This document shows, one piece after another, positions 12,301 to 24,300 of a stretch of 64,000 nucleotides of DNA; within the stretch, counting starts at the first letter, position 1; every line of letters begins with the position of its first letter. The notes below the pieces were generated by a model that was not told where the DNA came from, searched no databases, and saw only the letters and a program-made list of their open reading frames with translations. The stretch comes from Struthidea cinerea (taxonomy: Eukaryota; Chordata; Aves; Passeriformes; Corcoracidae), in assembly GCA_013397865.1 (NCBI GenBank), contig VZTI01003649.1, positions 1,423,386-1,487,385 on the forward strand. Direction: 5' to 3'. The position numbers and the translations under genes were made by a program.

Positions 12301-15300
12301 TTCCCTAAAGAAATAAAGGGGTTTTTAAAAAGAAATAAAACAGTCCCAGGATCTTCTGATTTAGTATTTCAGCTTTTGGCCTCTCCATACCACTATTTCC
12401 AGCTTTTTAGATGATCTAAAACATTGGGAAAATAATAGAGAATGTGCTTTTTAAAAAAAAAAAAAAAAAAAGAAATGGCTGAAATCCAGGTATAGTTTTG
12501 GGGGGGTTATTTTTATTTTGTTGGGTTTTTGCTGTTCTTTCTACATGGAAAAATATAGGTCTGGTCTATCCTGAAAAACAAAGAAAGCTTACTGAAAAAG
12601 CCATCTGGAAAGTTGCTCTTATGTGAGCTTCAACTGAACTTTTGGACAAAACAGAAACCTGTATTAAAGAATGAACTTCTGTCTTGTTTTCCTTTTTACA
12701 TTAAGTAGTAAAAATTGACTCCAGAGGTCGCAAGGCTTCTTTCTCTTTCCCATTACATCCTAGCAAACTTAATCTAATACAACATGTGTTCCATAGCATC
12801 TTGCAGTATCTGAAGTTTTTAATGTTTCGGTTTTAGTTTGAGAGATTTTTTCCTCATAGCATGAAGTCACGGTATGTGGGCATTTTGTTTGTTTTTTACT
12901 CTAATTAAACACAAGGGTCTTCTTATGAAATTACAGAAAATTTGTCATTAAGTATTACTAGGTATATAAAGTGGTAAATATTTTGCTTTATAAAACAATA
13001 GCAAAAGAGGGAAGAACGATAATGTTGTGTCTGTTTTCCAGTACTGAGACCTTGGATGTGTTTGCCCATGAAGATGCAGTGTATGGCCTTTCAGTGAGCC
13101 CAGTAAATGACAACATCTTTGCTAGTTCATCAGATGATGGCCGGGTTCTTATCTGGGACATCCGAGAGTCTTCCCATGGAGGTAAGATCTCTAGAAGGAA
13201 AAGATAGTTCATTTAGGAAGAATTCATGCAAGGCAAGGAGGAGAAAAGTTATGTTTATCTGGGTTAATCGAGACAGTGAGTCTTGGAGAAAGGTGAAAGT
13301 GAGGCATAATTCTTTTGGGCAGTGATTGGCAAGCACTGGTCTTTACACTTCTGTGTTACCATTTTAAATGACTTTGTAAAGTACGAGCATATAGTGCAGA
13401 CTAGCACAGAACTTGGTATCAATAGGTTTTAACTAGAGTAAAGGGACAATGGAGGGAACGTTTCTTCAATGACAGCATCTTGCCAAACTTGCAATCAATT
13501 GGGAATATGTTTTTGGGTTTTTTTTCTATAGCCTGGGGTGGGAAAAAAAAAGTTTAGAAAGCTGTTATTTTGATTTGAATAGTTTCCAAAGCTATTTATA
13601 TACTTCCTGTGACCCTGAGACATTTATACATGATGTTTTCTGCTTGTATGGAAACTTAGAGCCCTTATGTGATAAAAGGGAAGTTGAATATTACTTCAAT
13701 CTGTTTTCTGAAGCAGAACTGAATACTGTTGATTTATGTAACAAACCTGCAGCTTGTCAAAACACTGTAACCTGTGTTTTTACAGCTGCGGTTTTGACAC
13801 TGAAGAATCTCAGTTTAAAGCTGTATTTACATAAATTTGAGAGAAGTACCTTAATAGTTGAATTTCAGTACACGAATACTCAAGTAATACTTAAGTAAAT
13901 GAATCTTCAAGTTTACCTCATCCTAAAGAACACTGAGCAATCTGCAGGATACAGAATATGATTCCCTTCATTCATAGCTAAAATAAGCGTTCATCTTTTT
14001 TTGTAAGCGGTTGAAATGCAATTACTACTGGTTTCTACTGGTCTTACAGGAAAATTAATCATGGCACTGAAATCCAGCTCAAGGTATTTTGTACACATTT
14101 GTAGTTGGGTCAAAAGTGATGTTTTAAATGAATTATCTTTTTTCCACACCTGATGAATTTCATCACTTTTCTAGACTGCAATTCAGACCCTTTTTGACTT
14201 GGAAATGAAAGCTGAAACAAGACATACTTTATAGTCTCACAGGAGTCTTTTAAGCCCTCTAGCATCCTGAGGGCTTTAATGAACATGAGTAACCAGTTAG
14301 GTCTTTCTTGACAAGCCTCACCAGAATACTCAGAATAGATTGCTTATAGATACCCTCCCTACCCCAGGCATATTGCCTTTGTGTAAGTATAAATAAAAAT
14401 TATACATACTAGCACAGCACAATTTTGTGCAGTTCTCTGGCACAATCGTATTACCCCTTATCTCTTTTCCATGTAGAAATTTTATTAAACATTCTGAAAA
14501 ACAATGCACACTCTTCTTATAAGTGTATTGCAGACCTTAATAAAAATATCTACGTTGTCTCTTTTGTATCTTTGAGGAGCTAATTAGTGACAGCCCTCTT
14601 GCTCCTAAGTCCCTTTTAGCACAGTGAACTATTGTCTTCCCTTTAGCCAGTTTCTTACCCCATGAACCTCCCTTTGCTAATCCCGAGTGCCTGCAACTAA
14701 ACTTGATACTATACCATATGTGACTTTAGTCCTCATTACATCTACCACTTTTCCCTTGTATAAAAAGTCAGTTACTTTATTAAAGTACGAGATTCAATCA
14801 CTTTGATGAGAATATTTTACTTTTGTAAAATCCAAGCGACACTTCATCCCTGTTTTTATAATATCCAAATGATATTATAAAATCATAATATCCAAATGAT
14901 AAGACTAGACACTGAATATGGCTTACAAATTGAAAATGGTGAAATGTTCCTTTATTGCTTTCTCCTGAACTCTCCACCATAAAGATCTATCTCTGTTAGG
15001 AGAATTACCTGTTGCTGGCAGTGGATGTCAACAGTCAGGACAACTAGATATTTAAATGCATCTGTATGAAGCTGCTTAGTATCATAAACTAATGTCCAAT
15101 CTGATCTGAGTTTCTGAAATTATATGAAATTAAGTTTGTCCTTCTTTGTTGTAGTTAAACTTTGTTACTGCTTTTACTGTTGCTGAGACTTTGAATGAGA
15201 TTGCTTCACCAGTGAAAATGGTGTGAAGACATGTTGTCTTTTGGGCTTTTTGGAGTCATGTTTTAGGTTCTCTGAATTTAGAAAAAAAGGGCTTTTCCAT

Positions 15301-18300
15301 GCTTATACAGGAGTCCTGAGTCAGCATTTATATGTGAGGTCTGCCAATATTTACTGCAATATAATGCTTGTCACGGGGGTAATGCTCTTGTCTGCAATGG
15401 TATTTTCATGGGAATAGGCACTATGCCTGCTAGTGTGAGTGTAGTTAGTTACCCTGAGCGGCCAGCTTATTAAAGTCTTTCAAATAACCTCCTAGTTTAA
15501 AATAGTGTATTAAAAGAAGCAGAGGAACCATCTCTTTCTCCCTGTCTTTCTCTGCTGAGTGATTTATGCAGTAATTTTTATAAACCTATTTACAATTTTT
15601 ATTAAAGATGGTGTTGAGCTGCTCCCTTCAGAAACATGTTCATACTCTGGTGTATAAGAGCTACAATTGTGAATGAGGATAAAGAACAATAGAAAAGTAA
15701 TACCCCTACTTTTCATTAAAATGACTTAGTGCCTCATTAGTTTAAGTCCTGTAATCTCTTTGACAGGCTGAAAGGCAACTTTTGGTATCTTGGAAGAAAA
15801 CTGTGGTGCCAATGTATTTATAATTAAGGTGTGAAGGAAAGCACCGGTAATTAGCGACAATGCTTTGACTAAGGAAATATACACAAATTTAAAGTTTATT
15901 TTAAAACCCAGCTCCTTTATTTGGCAATCTGATGTTTGTCTCTCTGCTCAGCTAATGCAGGCCTTTGCATCTCAGTGGGGGCTGCCATTTTAATAACACA
16001 GCCTTTTATGTCCCAGCAGGATTCTGATTTGATGATGCAAATATAGAAGGTCAGTTTTAGTGTTTATTTGGGGCTGCTGGCAGACCAACAGCAATTTCTA
16101 TAGCCTTTGGGCAGACTGGCAGAAATAAAGATGGCTTCTTTTCTTCTTTTTGCCTCTGACTCCTATGACAATGAATAGCACCATGGAGCTTCATCTGTGG
16201 TTGGAGACCTTTGTTTTCATCACTGCTAAATAAATGCTACAGAGGAAAGTCTGTGTATGAAAAAACTTGTAATAGAGCATGAGAGGAGGATACAGATGGG
16301 GCAAGACAAGTAAATGTTAATTCTCTCTCATTTGCTTGATAGGCAGTCATTTCATAGGGTATTGGGAATTTGTGAGGGTTGCCTGCTTAACCATGTTTTA
16401 TATGTGGTAATGAGGGATATGAGGAAAGAAAGTTCTTTGGAGGTGCTTGTGGGGCTACGGATGCTGCACATGGTGGCTCAGATAAGGGCAGTAACTGTCT
16501 CCCAAGCACATGAGCAACACAGGAGTTGCTCCAAAGCAAACAGTGAATGGGAAAGTCTGGCATAATCCCTGGTTCAAAACAGGGATTGATTCTGGTTTCT
16601 TAGTTGTTTGAAAGAGTGGCAGCATGCCACAAAAGATACAAACAAGGAAGAGAATTAGACTGTGCCTAAAGCTGTAAAGCTTACGGAAACAGGGAGAAGG
16701 TAACGGAGTCAAGGCTTTTGCCCACTCTTCATGGAGACAGTATTTTGATGTGATGAATAAGGCAGAGTAGCAGTCCAAACGCAGTCTTATGAGAGGGAAA
16801 GAGTCTGAATGAGCATGTTTTCTACTCTATATATGAACAGCAAGAGCTAACTGTTAACCTTTTTTTTATGCAAGAGGAACACCCTTCTTGTCTGCTTGTA
16901 CAGCACTTAAGAAGTTAGGCTTCTTTTCCCTTTAGCAGCTTGCTTGGAGCTGAGTTTCATACAAACTTATTTCATTTCTTGTAATATTATTCTCCTTTAC
17001 AAGCAATTACTGCTACATTTATGGTTTGGGTAATCAGCAGTGGCTGTGAAAGCTCTCAGGCATATATTACTAGGAAGCTTTCAGAAGCACCTCCATGTAT
17101 AGTCCTTATCAGATGAGCATTTGGTCATAAACCTTTAGAGATTCAAATATTTGATCTTTGAATAGCTAGTTTTAAACTCTGATAACCTTCCATAAAGAAA
17201 ATGGTGTCTTGAAATTCAGTATGTGTCCTTTTCCATACTTAGACAGAATTAATGTACACGTGGGTGGATTTTAAAACTCCAGGTTTTATATTGCTTTGGA
17301 TGTGTCAGCTTGAGAAGTGGTTTGAACATGTCTCCATATCTTCAGATCTTGTTATGCAGTTTCCATATTCAGCTGCCAAACTCCTTGCATCGAACAGTTG
17401 TATGCATTGTTTGTTCTTATGTCTGAAATTTTAACTTTTTCAACAGAGCCCTTCTGCTTGGCACACTACCCATCAGCCTTTCACAGTGTGATGTTTAATC
17501 CAGTAGAACCCAGATTACTGGCTACTGCCAACTCTAAGGAAGGTGTGGGACTCTGGGATATTCGTAAACCTCAGAGGTATGATCTGGCTGCCCTTGTTTT
17601 ATGCTGTGTTATTTCTTTCCTTTGGGAGGTGATGGCATGCTGCTTTTTTAAAATTTTTATTTAAGTCAGAATATATGGTAGTAAGAAAAGATGCAGAACA
17701 AAGTTAACAGCAATGTTGGTAATCAATTATTTTGCATAATTAATATTCTTCTTCATACTTACAATCTAATTTGATTTAAAATGGGACTAGATCTTCAGTG
17801 TTAAGGTAAGTGATTTTTTTTCGAAGCCTTCCTGGCCTCACCACTGCAGATTAACTTGGATTGCTGTGTCACATTCTCATCATTATATTTAGCACTGTCT
17901 TGCTACAACTGCAAGAAGCTGTGGTGGGCACTGCCTGGTTTACAGTTTGTTTTTCCTGCCCAGCTCAGTTTTTAGTGGCTGACTAGAGACTGTGGTCAAG
18001 GCAGCTTTTTACTCAGTGCTTATGAGTTTTACATGGCTTCCTGACTGATACAGACATCTGTATAATCATTTGGCCGTATAATGTGCTTCCAGATTCACAT
18101 AGAGTTAAAAACAAATGAAGAGCATTAGGTCGCAGCTTGAAATATGGTTAGACTGGGTTCTAAAGTGGATGTATGTAATGTCTGATACCAGACTTTTGCA
18201 TGCATGAGAGATAAAGCTTTTTCAGTCTTTTAGATTTTGAATGTTCATTTTTTCATCATAATGGTCTGGGATGGGTTAAATCTGGCTGGATGCCAGCTGT

Positions 18301-21300
18301 AACATAAATGAATGCAGGTGTTAAATCTGCTTTCAGCTACCATTTTTCTGGAACAGCCGTGAGCTCTCCTCCTTTGCTTAAACAGAGATGTACCCAAAAC
18401 ATGGTGAGAATGGTATGCTTGTCTTGGGAAAATAAAATGGCTCTAAAGCACTCTGCTGCCACTGCAGGCTTTTTTCCCCATGAAACTCTCAGAAAAAGGA
18501 CTCTTCAGAATGATCTGTGTCCTGCTAGTGGGCTGCCAAAGCCAGAGTCTCTCATATTTAAATAAATTAGGCTGGATTTTTATCTTTTTAAAGTAACAGA
18601 ACATTTGCCAAAACTTCTACTTGTCTCTGTAGATCTAGTTTGCTAATCTAGAAAGCTGGAACTTGTTTTTTAATGTATTTGTGGCCAATTCACTTTGCCT
18701 TATGAGGAAAAAATATTATTTATTTTTAGATCAGTTAAGATACAATCCTTCCTCCACTGAGGAAGTAGAAGCCAGAATTTACACTTCCATCTGTGTGTTT
18801 TAGTTTGTTACAGTCTCTTCTGGGGAAAATACACTTAATTATCCGTGGGAAAAAATAGCTTTTGTTAAAGATAAAGTAATCCACATAATGCTGTGAGTAC
18901 TTGTGATGGACTGCGTAAACCTGAAGTTGGTATGTGCAGGAGTTTGTGAATATTTTCCATATTCTTATTAATAATAAAGGACGCTATATTGTAGATAAGA
19001 TGTGTGCCAAAAGCATTTTGGTTGAGGAATTCTATAGGCAGAATGGGTTAAACAGCCCTGAAATTCTCCATAATCAAGGGATAAACAGGAAGCTGCCTGT
19101 GTAAGCATGCTACTAGCACAGCAAAGAAGGGCTACTGCATCAGATGCTTTCCTCATTGTCAAAAAAGTCTGCTAATGGTGGAAATCCTTGCTTCCCTACA
19201 TGTTTGTAGCTCTTTTATGCTGTCATTGGTATCCAAGAAAATGTAATAGTTCCTAAAGTGTAGGAAGTATGAGGGAATAGACGTTTTTGAGGGACATGAT
19301 TTAGAAGTACTTGTTTGATTGTTGAATCCTTGCTGGGATTGTTGAATAGCACAATATATAAATAACTACAGTAAAAAATTGCTAGATCTGTCTATTTCTT
19401 CCCTAATCTACATTTTTATTTACATTGCTGCTCATGATGTTCACCTGCGAGGGATTTTTATGCCTTAAACCATCAAGAGAAATTTCTCCTTTCCTTTGAT
19501 ATTGATGTAGTCCATCATAACACTGTGGCCATTGAGGAAGTTTTTCAGTCCAATCATTCCACCTGTGGTGCTAATAGAAAGTACTAGATCACGTAAACTT
19601 TGGCTGTTTTGTCACATTGTGTGGTAGTGGGGTTTTGATTAGAAATTGAGTGGGTAGAAGGACGGGGGAGAAGTGTAGATACTTTTAAATGTTTGCTGTG
19701 GATTGCCAAAATTTTAGCTTCCAGTGGGTTAAGCTGGACCACAGCACTCTTCCCACATGGGACAGGTGAAATGGTTACATTTAGTTAATAATTTACTGCT
19801 GGTATAACACTTCCTGTAAAACTCATTTCCCCAACTACCGTCAGTTCTCAGATGGAGGCAGAGTTAGATGATGCAGGCACTACTTGGTTTGCTTCATAAC
19901 TGGAGGCTGCTCTGGGGAATCCTGCTGCTGTTCATCTGCAAAATCCAGCAAGTGCAAAGCTTGGAATTCTGAAGACTAGCTGTTTGTGGCCAGTAGCAGT
20001 ACTGTAGTTAGCAATACCTCAGTATAACATGTATGGCAGCCAACAGCACTGGTGTGGTAAGACTTTTTACAGATATAGGTGAGGTTTGGTAAAACCGACA
20101 GGATTTCGCTGGTCTTCACTCATTTGAAAGGGATCAGGTTTGATGCTGAATTTCTGTTTTTAATCAGCAGTGGCTCCTCAGGTGAAGTATAGTTTTTCTT
20201 TGACTCTGTTCAACTTGATAATGGACTGTCAGAAAAGGGGAGATTTACTGTTAACTTCTAAACTTACATGTCAGTCAGTGGAATATGGCTAATTGTGTAG
20301 TTTTAAACTAATAGCTCTACACTTTCAAAATGTTAAGTAGGGCAGTAATGTCCATGTAGGTTAGAGAATTCAGATATAGATTCCACTGCTTGTCAGGAAC
20401 AAATGAGCTGCATCTACTTATTTATGCAGAAAATCTGAGGATTTTTGCAGCAAAGTATTTTTCTCCAAAATACATGGCTCTTCTCCAGTTGGATTGTGGG
20501 AGAATTTGTCCCAGCTTGCTGTTGCATGCCTCCAGCCGGGAAAGTCGGTTTTGTCCACTTCTTTAGTCAGGCAACATTAAACGCCCCTAAAACTTTTAAA
20601 TTGAATTTTTTTAGGGCTAGGAAAAAAGTTCTGATTATGAGTAGATTTTTTTCATATGCTGTGGAATTGGTTAACTTCCTAATGGGAAGCTGGGAGTGCT
20701 TCATACTTGGCTACAGTGAAGGAGGTAATTGAAAAGCCAGCATTTCTTGGCATGCATGGACAAATTTAGAGACAGTTGCACAGCACTGAATTGTGGAAAG
20801 TTTAGCTCACTTCAAATAATCATAATTTGATTAGTCTTGCTGACTGAGTCAGGATACAGAGGCGGATTCATTTTGCTTTTCCCAAAGTTCATTCACAGCT
20901 TGATATATCTTCTGTCTCAGATTTAGTGCAACAATTGAGATTCTCTCCTTGTACCCCAGTGTGCTAATAAGATCTGGATGTGGTGGGTTGGCTTCTCAAA
21001 AATAGCATATTAAGTGCTATAAATATAGAACTAATATAATTCTATGATTGTAAGTTGACTAGTGATTCTGAAAAACTTATTTTTTTATTTTTAGGCTGTG
21101 TAAGTATTTCTGTTCCTTCAGGTGGACGTTAAACTGAAACCATCTGTATTGTTTCTTTTTTAAAAACAGTGCATTGAAAAACTTTAAATGTGGTTTTGAT
21201 TGAGGAGGCTGCTGTAAAGCTTTCACGCCACTAGATGGGGTCTGGAAGCTGTGCCTTTTTTAAAGAAAATTTGAAAAGGGCAGTCTGTGTTTCTTAAACT

Positions 21301-24300
21301 ATTTACAATAAAATATATATTACAAGTATTATTACAGAATTGCTGGGGGCAACTCAGCCAGTTAGAGTACATATATATTTCAAGCAAAGACTATGTAACT
21401 TCAGCTATTTTTAGGTACTCGTGTTCTCCCTTCTCTCTTTCCACGCAGCTCCATGACCATCTCCTTCTTTTTACTGAAATAAGAAGACTGCTTTTTCCCC
21501 TAAGAAAATATTATCATTATCCCCTTAATGCTTTCTTTTCCTATGTTCCCCCTGACCCACCACTTACATCAACTTATGTGGAAGTTTTTGAGATCAAAAT
21601 GATATTGCTTTGTCATATTAATGACCACCGCACATTTTTAAACTGATCTTCATGATGCAAAAAGGCTGTTCACAGAAGTGTGTTCTGCTTGTGATGGGAG
21701 CATTGAGCCAGTACTTTATACACACTGGGATCCATTGGTGTGTCCGGTTCAGGGGTTAAAATGCTACGTCTTGTGACATAAATACATATCTTGGGGTATT
21801 TTATGTGAGTCTGGGAGGGCTTATCTAAAAACTACCAGGCCCTCATTCCTATGTCTGTTGCATAGTTATGTGTTTGACCTGTTTTTTGAGCCAATTCATC
21901 ATGTTTAGAAGATAGAAAACTAAGCAGGAAAGGCTTTGTAGCTTACTTACGCCCTAGCAAGTTGAACTTGGTTCAAGGCAGGTCCAGTGGCATCTGTAAA
22001 CCATGGAGAAGAGAGAATAAGGCCTGTAAGACTGAGAGGGGGACATAAGAAGGAAACATGTCCTCATTTGAGAAGCAGTGAACTATTAGATATGTTCAGC
22101 TGTTTGTGGCATTCTGTTCATTCTGTTTTACTTGCTTTGGTTTCTTTTGCTACACTAACCTTCCTCTTTTTTGCCCCCTCAGCATGTTCTTTACAAGCGT
22201 TTTACAAAGTAGAAGTGAAATGTGACCAAAGCTGGGGATGATTTACCTTCCAAGGCTGCATGTTTCATAAGAATAAACTATGAGCAGAGAGTTTTTCTTT
22301 TGTCCCCCTAATTTAAGTACTAGATTCAACTCTGAGTGAGGTAGAAATGCTTACACACAACAGACCTTTTTAAGATTCTTCTGAATTTTCAGGAGATTTG
22401 TGCTGCCTGCATAGTTACAAGTCAGTGTACTCAAAAAGCCCAACGATGAGTTTAAAAAATCCTTGAGCAACAGGGCAAGCCTGGTATTCCTTGGTGGTTG
22501 TAACCCTTATGGCCTATTTTAAAAGCTAATTTGACCATGTAAATCATAATAAGCCCGTTTAAATGAATGTCAGTTTTGGTGTTTTCCATCAAGTCTTTAC
22601 AGATAAATCCAAAAGGAACATTAATTCAGCTTTGATTTCTTTCTTTATCTTGGCTGACAAGTAACTGCAGTTCAGAGCCCACTAAAACAAACTTTTTTAG
22701 CTCACATTAAATGAATATTTGTGTCTCAAAAAACACCAATCAAGAAAGCTTTCTTAGTGTACTCCAAACTAATACTAAATTTGCCTCCTGGACTAAGAAT
22801 GTAGAGGAAGCAGACTCCCAAGTTGTGGACAAGGAATTACTGTTAGATATCAGTAAATCATCTAGTGATTAGCTCATTAAATAGTAAGCAAAATATAGAG
22901 ATATAGAAATTTCTTCCCTGTAGTAAACTAATTAGATTCAGGGGGATCTTGAGAGAGGACTCTTCTTAGCAGATTTATGAATGTTCAGGTATGTTGATCT
23001 TGCCAGTGTATGGAGGACTTTGAAGGTGTGGCTGCACTGTGCTGCTGGTCTTGAACTGACTGTGTTTTCTAAAGTCTTTGTCCTGAACAGAGCTTTTCTG
23101 CCAAGTGCTAATTACGAGGTGTTCAGCTTAATCATTGTGCTGCAAGTAAACACAATCCAATTCTTAAAACAATCTATTAAATCCATAACTTCTGGTCCAC
23201 ATGTATTGGAAATCACAGGTACTTTTGAAAATCCAGTTCTTGGCTCCTGACTGCTTTGACTTGTAGTTTCTCTTATTTCATTTAGTTCCCAGTCTTTCAA
23301 AGACCTGATGAATATTAGTATTTTGTTTGTGTATCAGAGGTCTGATAGCAAGAGGAAAACACTGTTGGACATAGAAATCTTGCAGGTGGTGTACGTTAGA
23401 TTGATGTGTAGTTGGGAAAGCTAGGTTTCAGGTTTATGAGGCCTCTCTCAGTATGAAAACAGAAGTGGTAGCTGCCAGAACTACAGGAAATTTGAGAGCA
23501 GTTCTTCACAGTTTAGTTTGATGCATGTCAAATAGACCAGCTTTGCAAGAGAGGACTGAGCATTACCACTGAATAAAGGCATGGTTAATTCTGTTAGAGT
23601 TTATTTTTGATGAGTGGATGTGCAAGACAAAGGGAAGAAAGGGAGATGATGAGTACTTGCAACTCTCTCTATACCACAGGTGATATTTGTGAACTGTTGC
23701 ATAGAGAGGACTTCAGAAAATCTGTGTGGTGGTGTTAAATGTATTCTAAGGCCATAAACACAGCTTTCTAACTGAGTTCAAGTCCATAGATTGAGGTCTC
23801 CAACGGTTGCCAATTTTAGTTTCTAGGGTCATGCCTTCAAGGTATTTGATCCTTAAAGATCATACCATAAGAACAAAGATGGCACTTATTTTCAGAGAAA
23901 TGCTCAAACATGTGCTGAGTTTTTACCCTTTCTAGCTTTCCTTCCTGAGCTTACTCTACAAAGTAGCTGTTGCCTTTTTTTATCTGTGTGTTACCAAGAT
24001 GTCTGGGATGTTGGATGAAGTACTGAGCTTCTGGAAGTGCAAGTGAGGGATCCAGTATTGTTGGTGATTGTGTTGGGGATATTAATTCAGGGGCCAGCCA
24101 CAGGGTTTGCTTCTGACAGTGATTTACATATTTCGTATTACCAAGGTTCAGGGCTCTTTCCTTAAAAGCTAGTAATTTTCTTAATGTAGAATATGTAGAT
24201 GTTACATAATGACAGGAATAGTATGAAGATATTTAAGGTTTTACTTTGACTGTTTTGCATTTTGACTTTTCATGTGACGGAAAGAAGGTTCTGATTGTCA

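Larger units (their letters stand above)
10671..13041 (+). other. DCAF5 intron, 2.4 kb
   Basis: GTAAAT to TTCCAG intron. It contains a G/T-rich low-complexity block at 11612-11755 and an A19 run at 12453-12471. Nothing else is recognised. Confidence 0.9.

Noticed and set aside
12300..12471. AATAAA hexamers followed by an A19 run, as in a retrocopy tail
   Set aside because: Distance between hexamer and A run is too long, no upstream parent gene is recognised, and no target-site duplication is evident.
16564..16587. Inverted repeat AATCCCTG / CAGGGATT with 8-nt loop, and a GGTTCAAAAC box resembling a tRNA B box
   Set aside because: Arms are only 8 bp and no tRNA cloverleaf, A box or acceptor stem fits around it.
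17811..17822. AAG|GTAAGTG donor-like sequence 240 bases into the 16 kb intron
   Set aside because: In-frame TAA at 17662 precedes it and no upstream acceptor is apparent; treated as a pseudo-donor.
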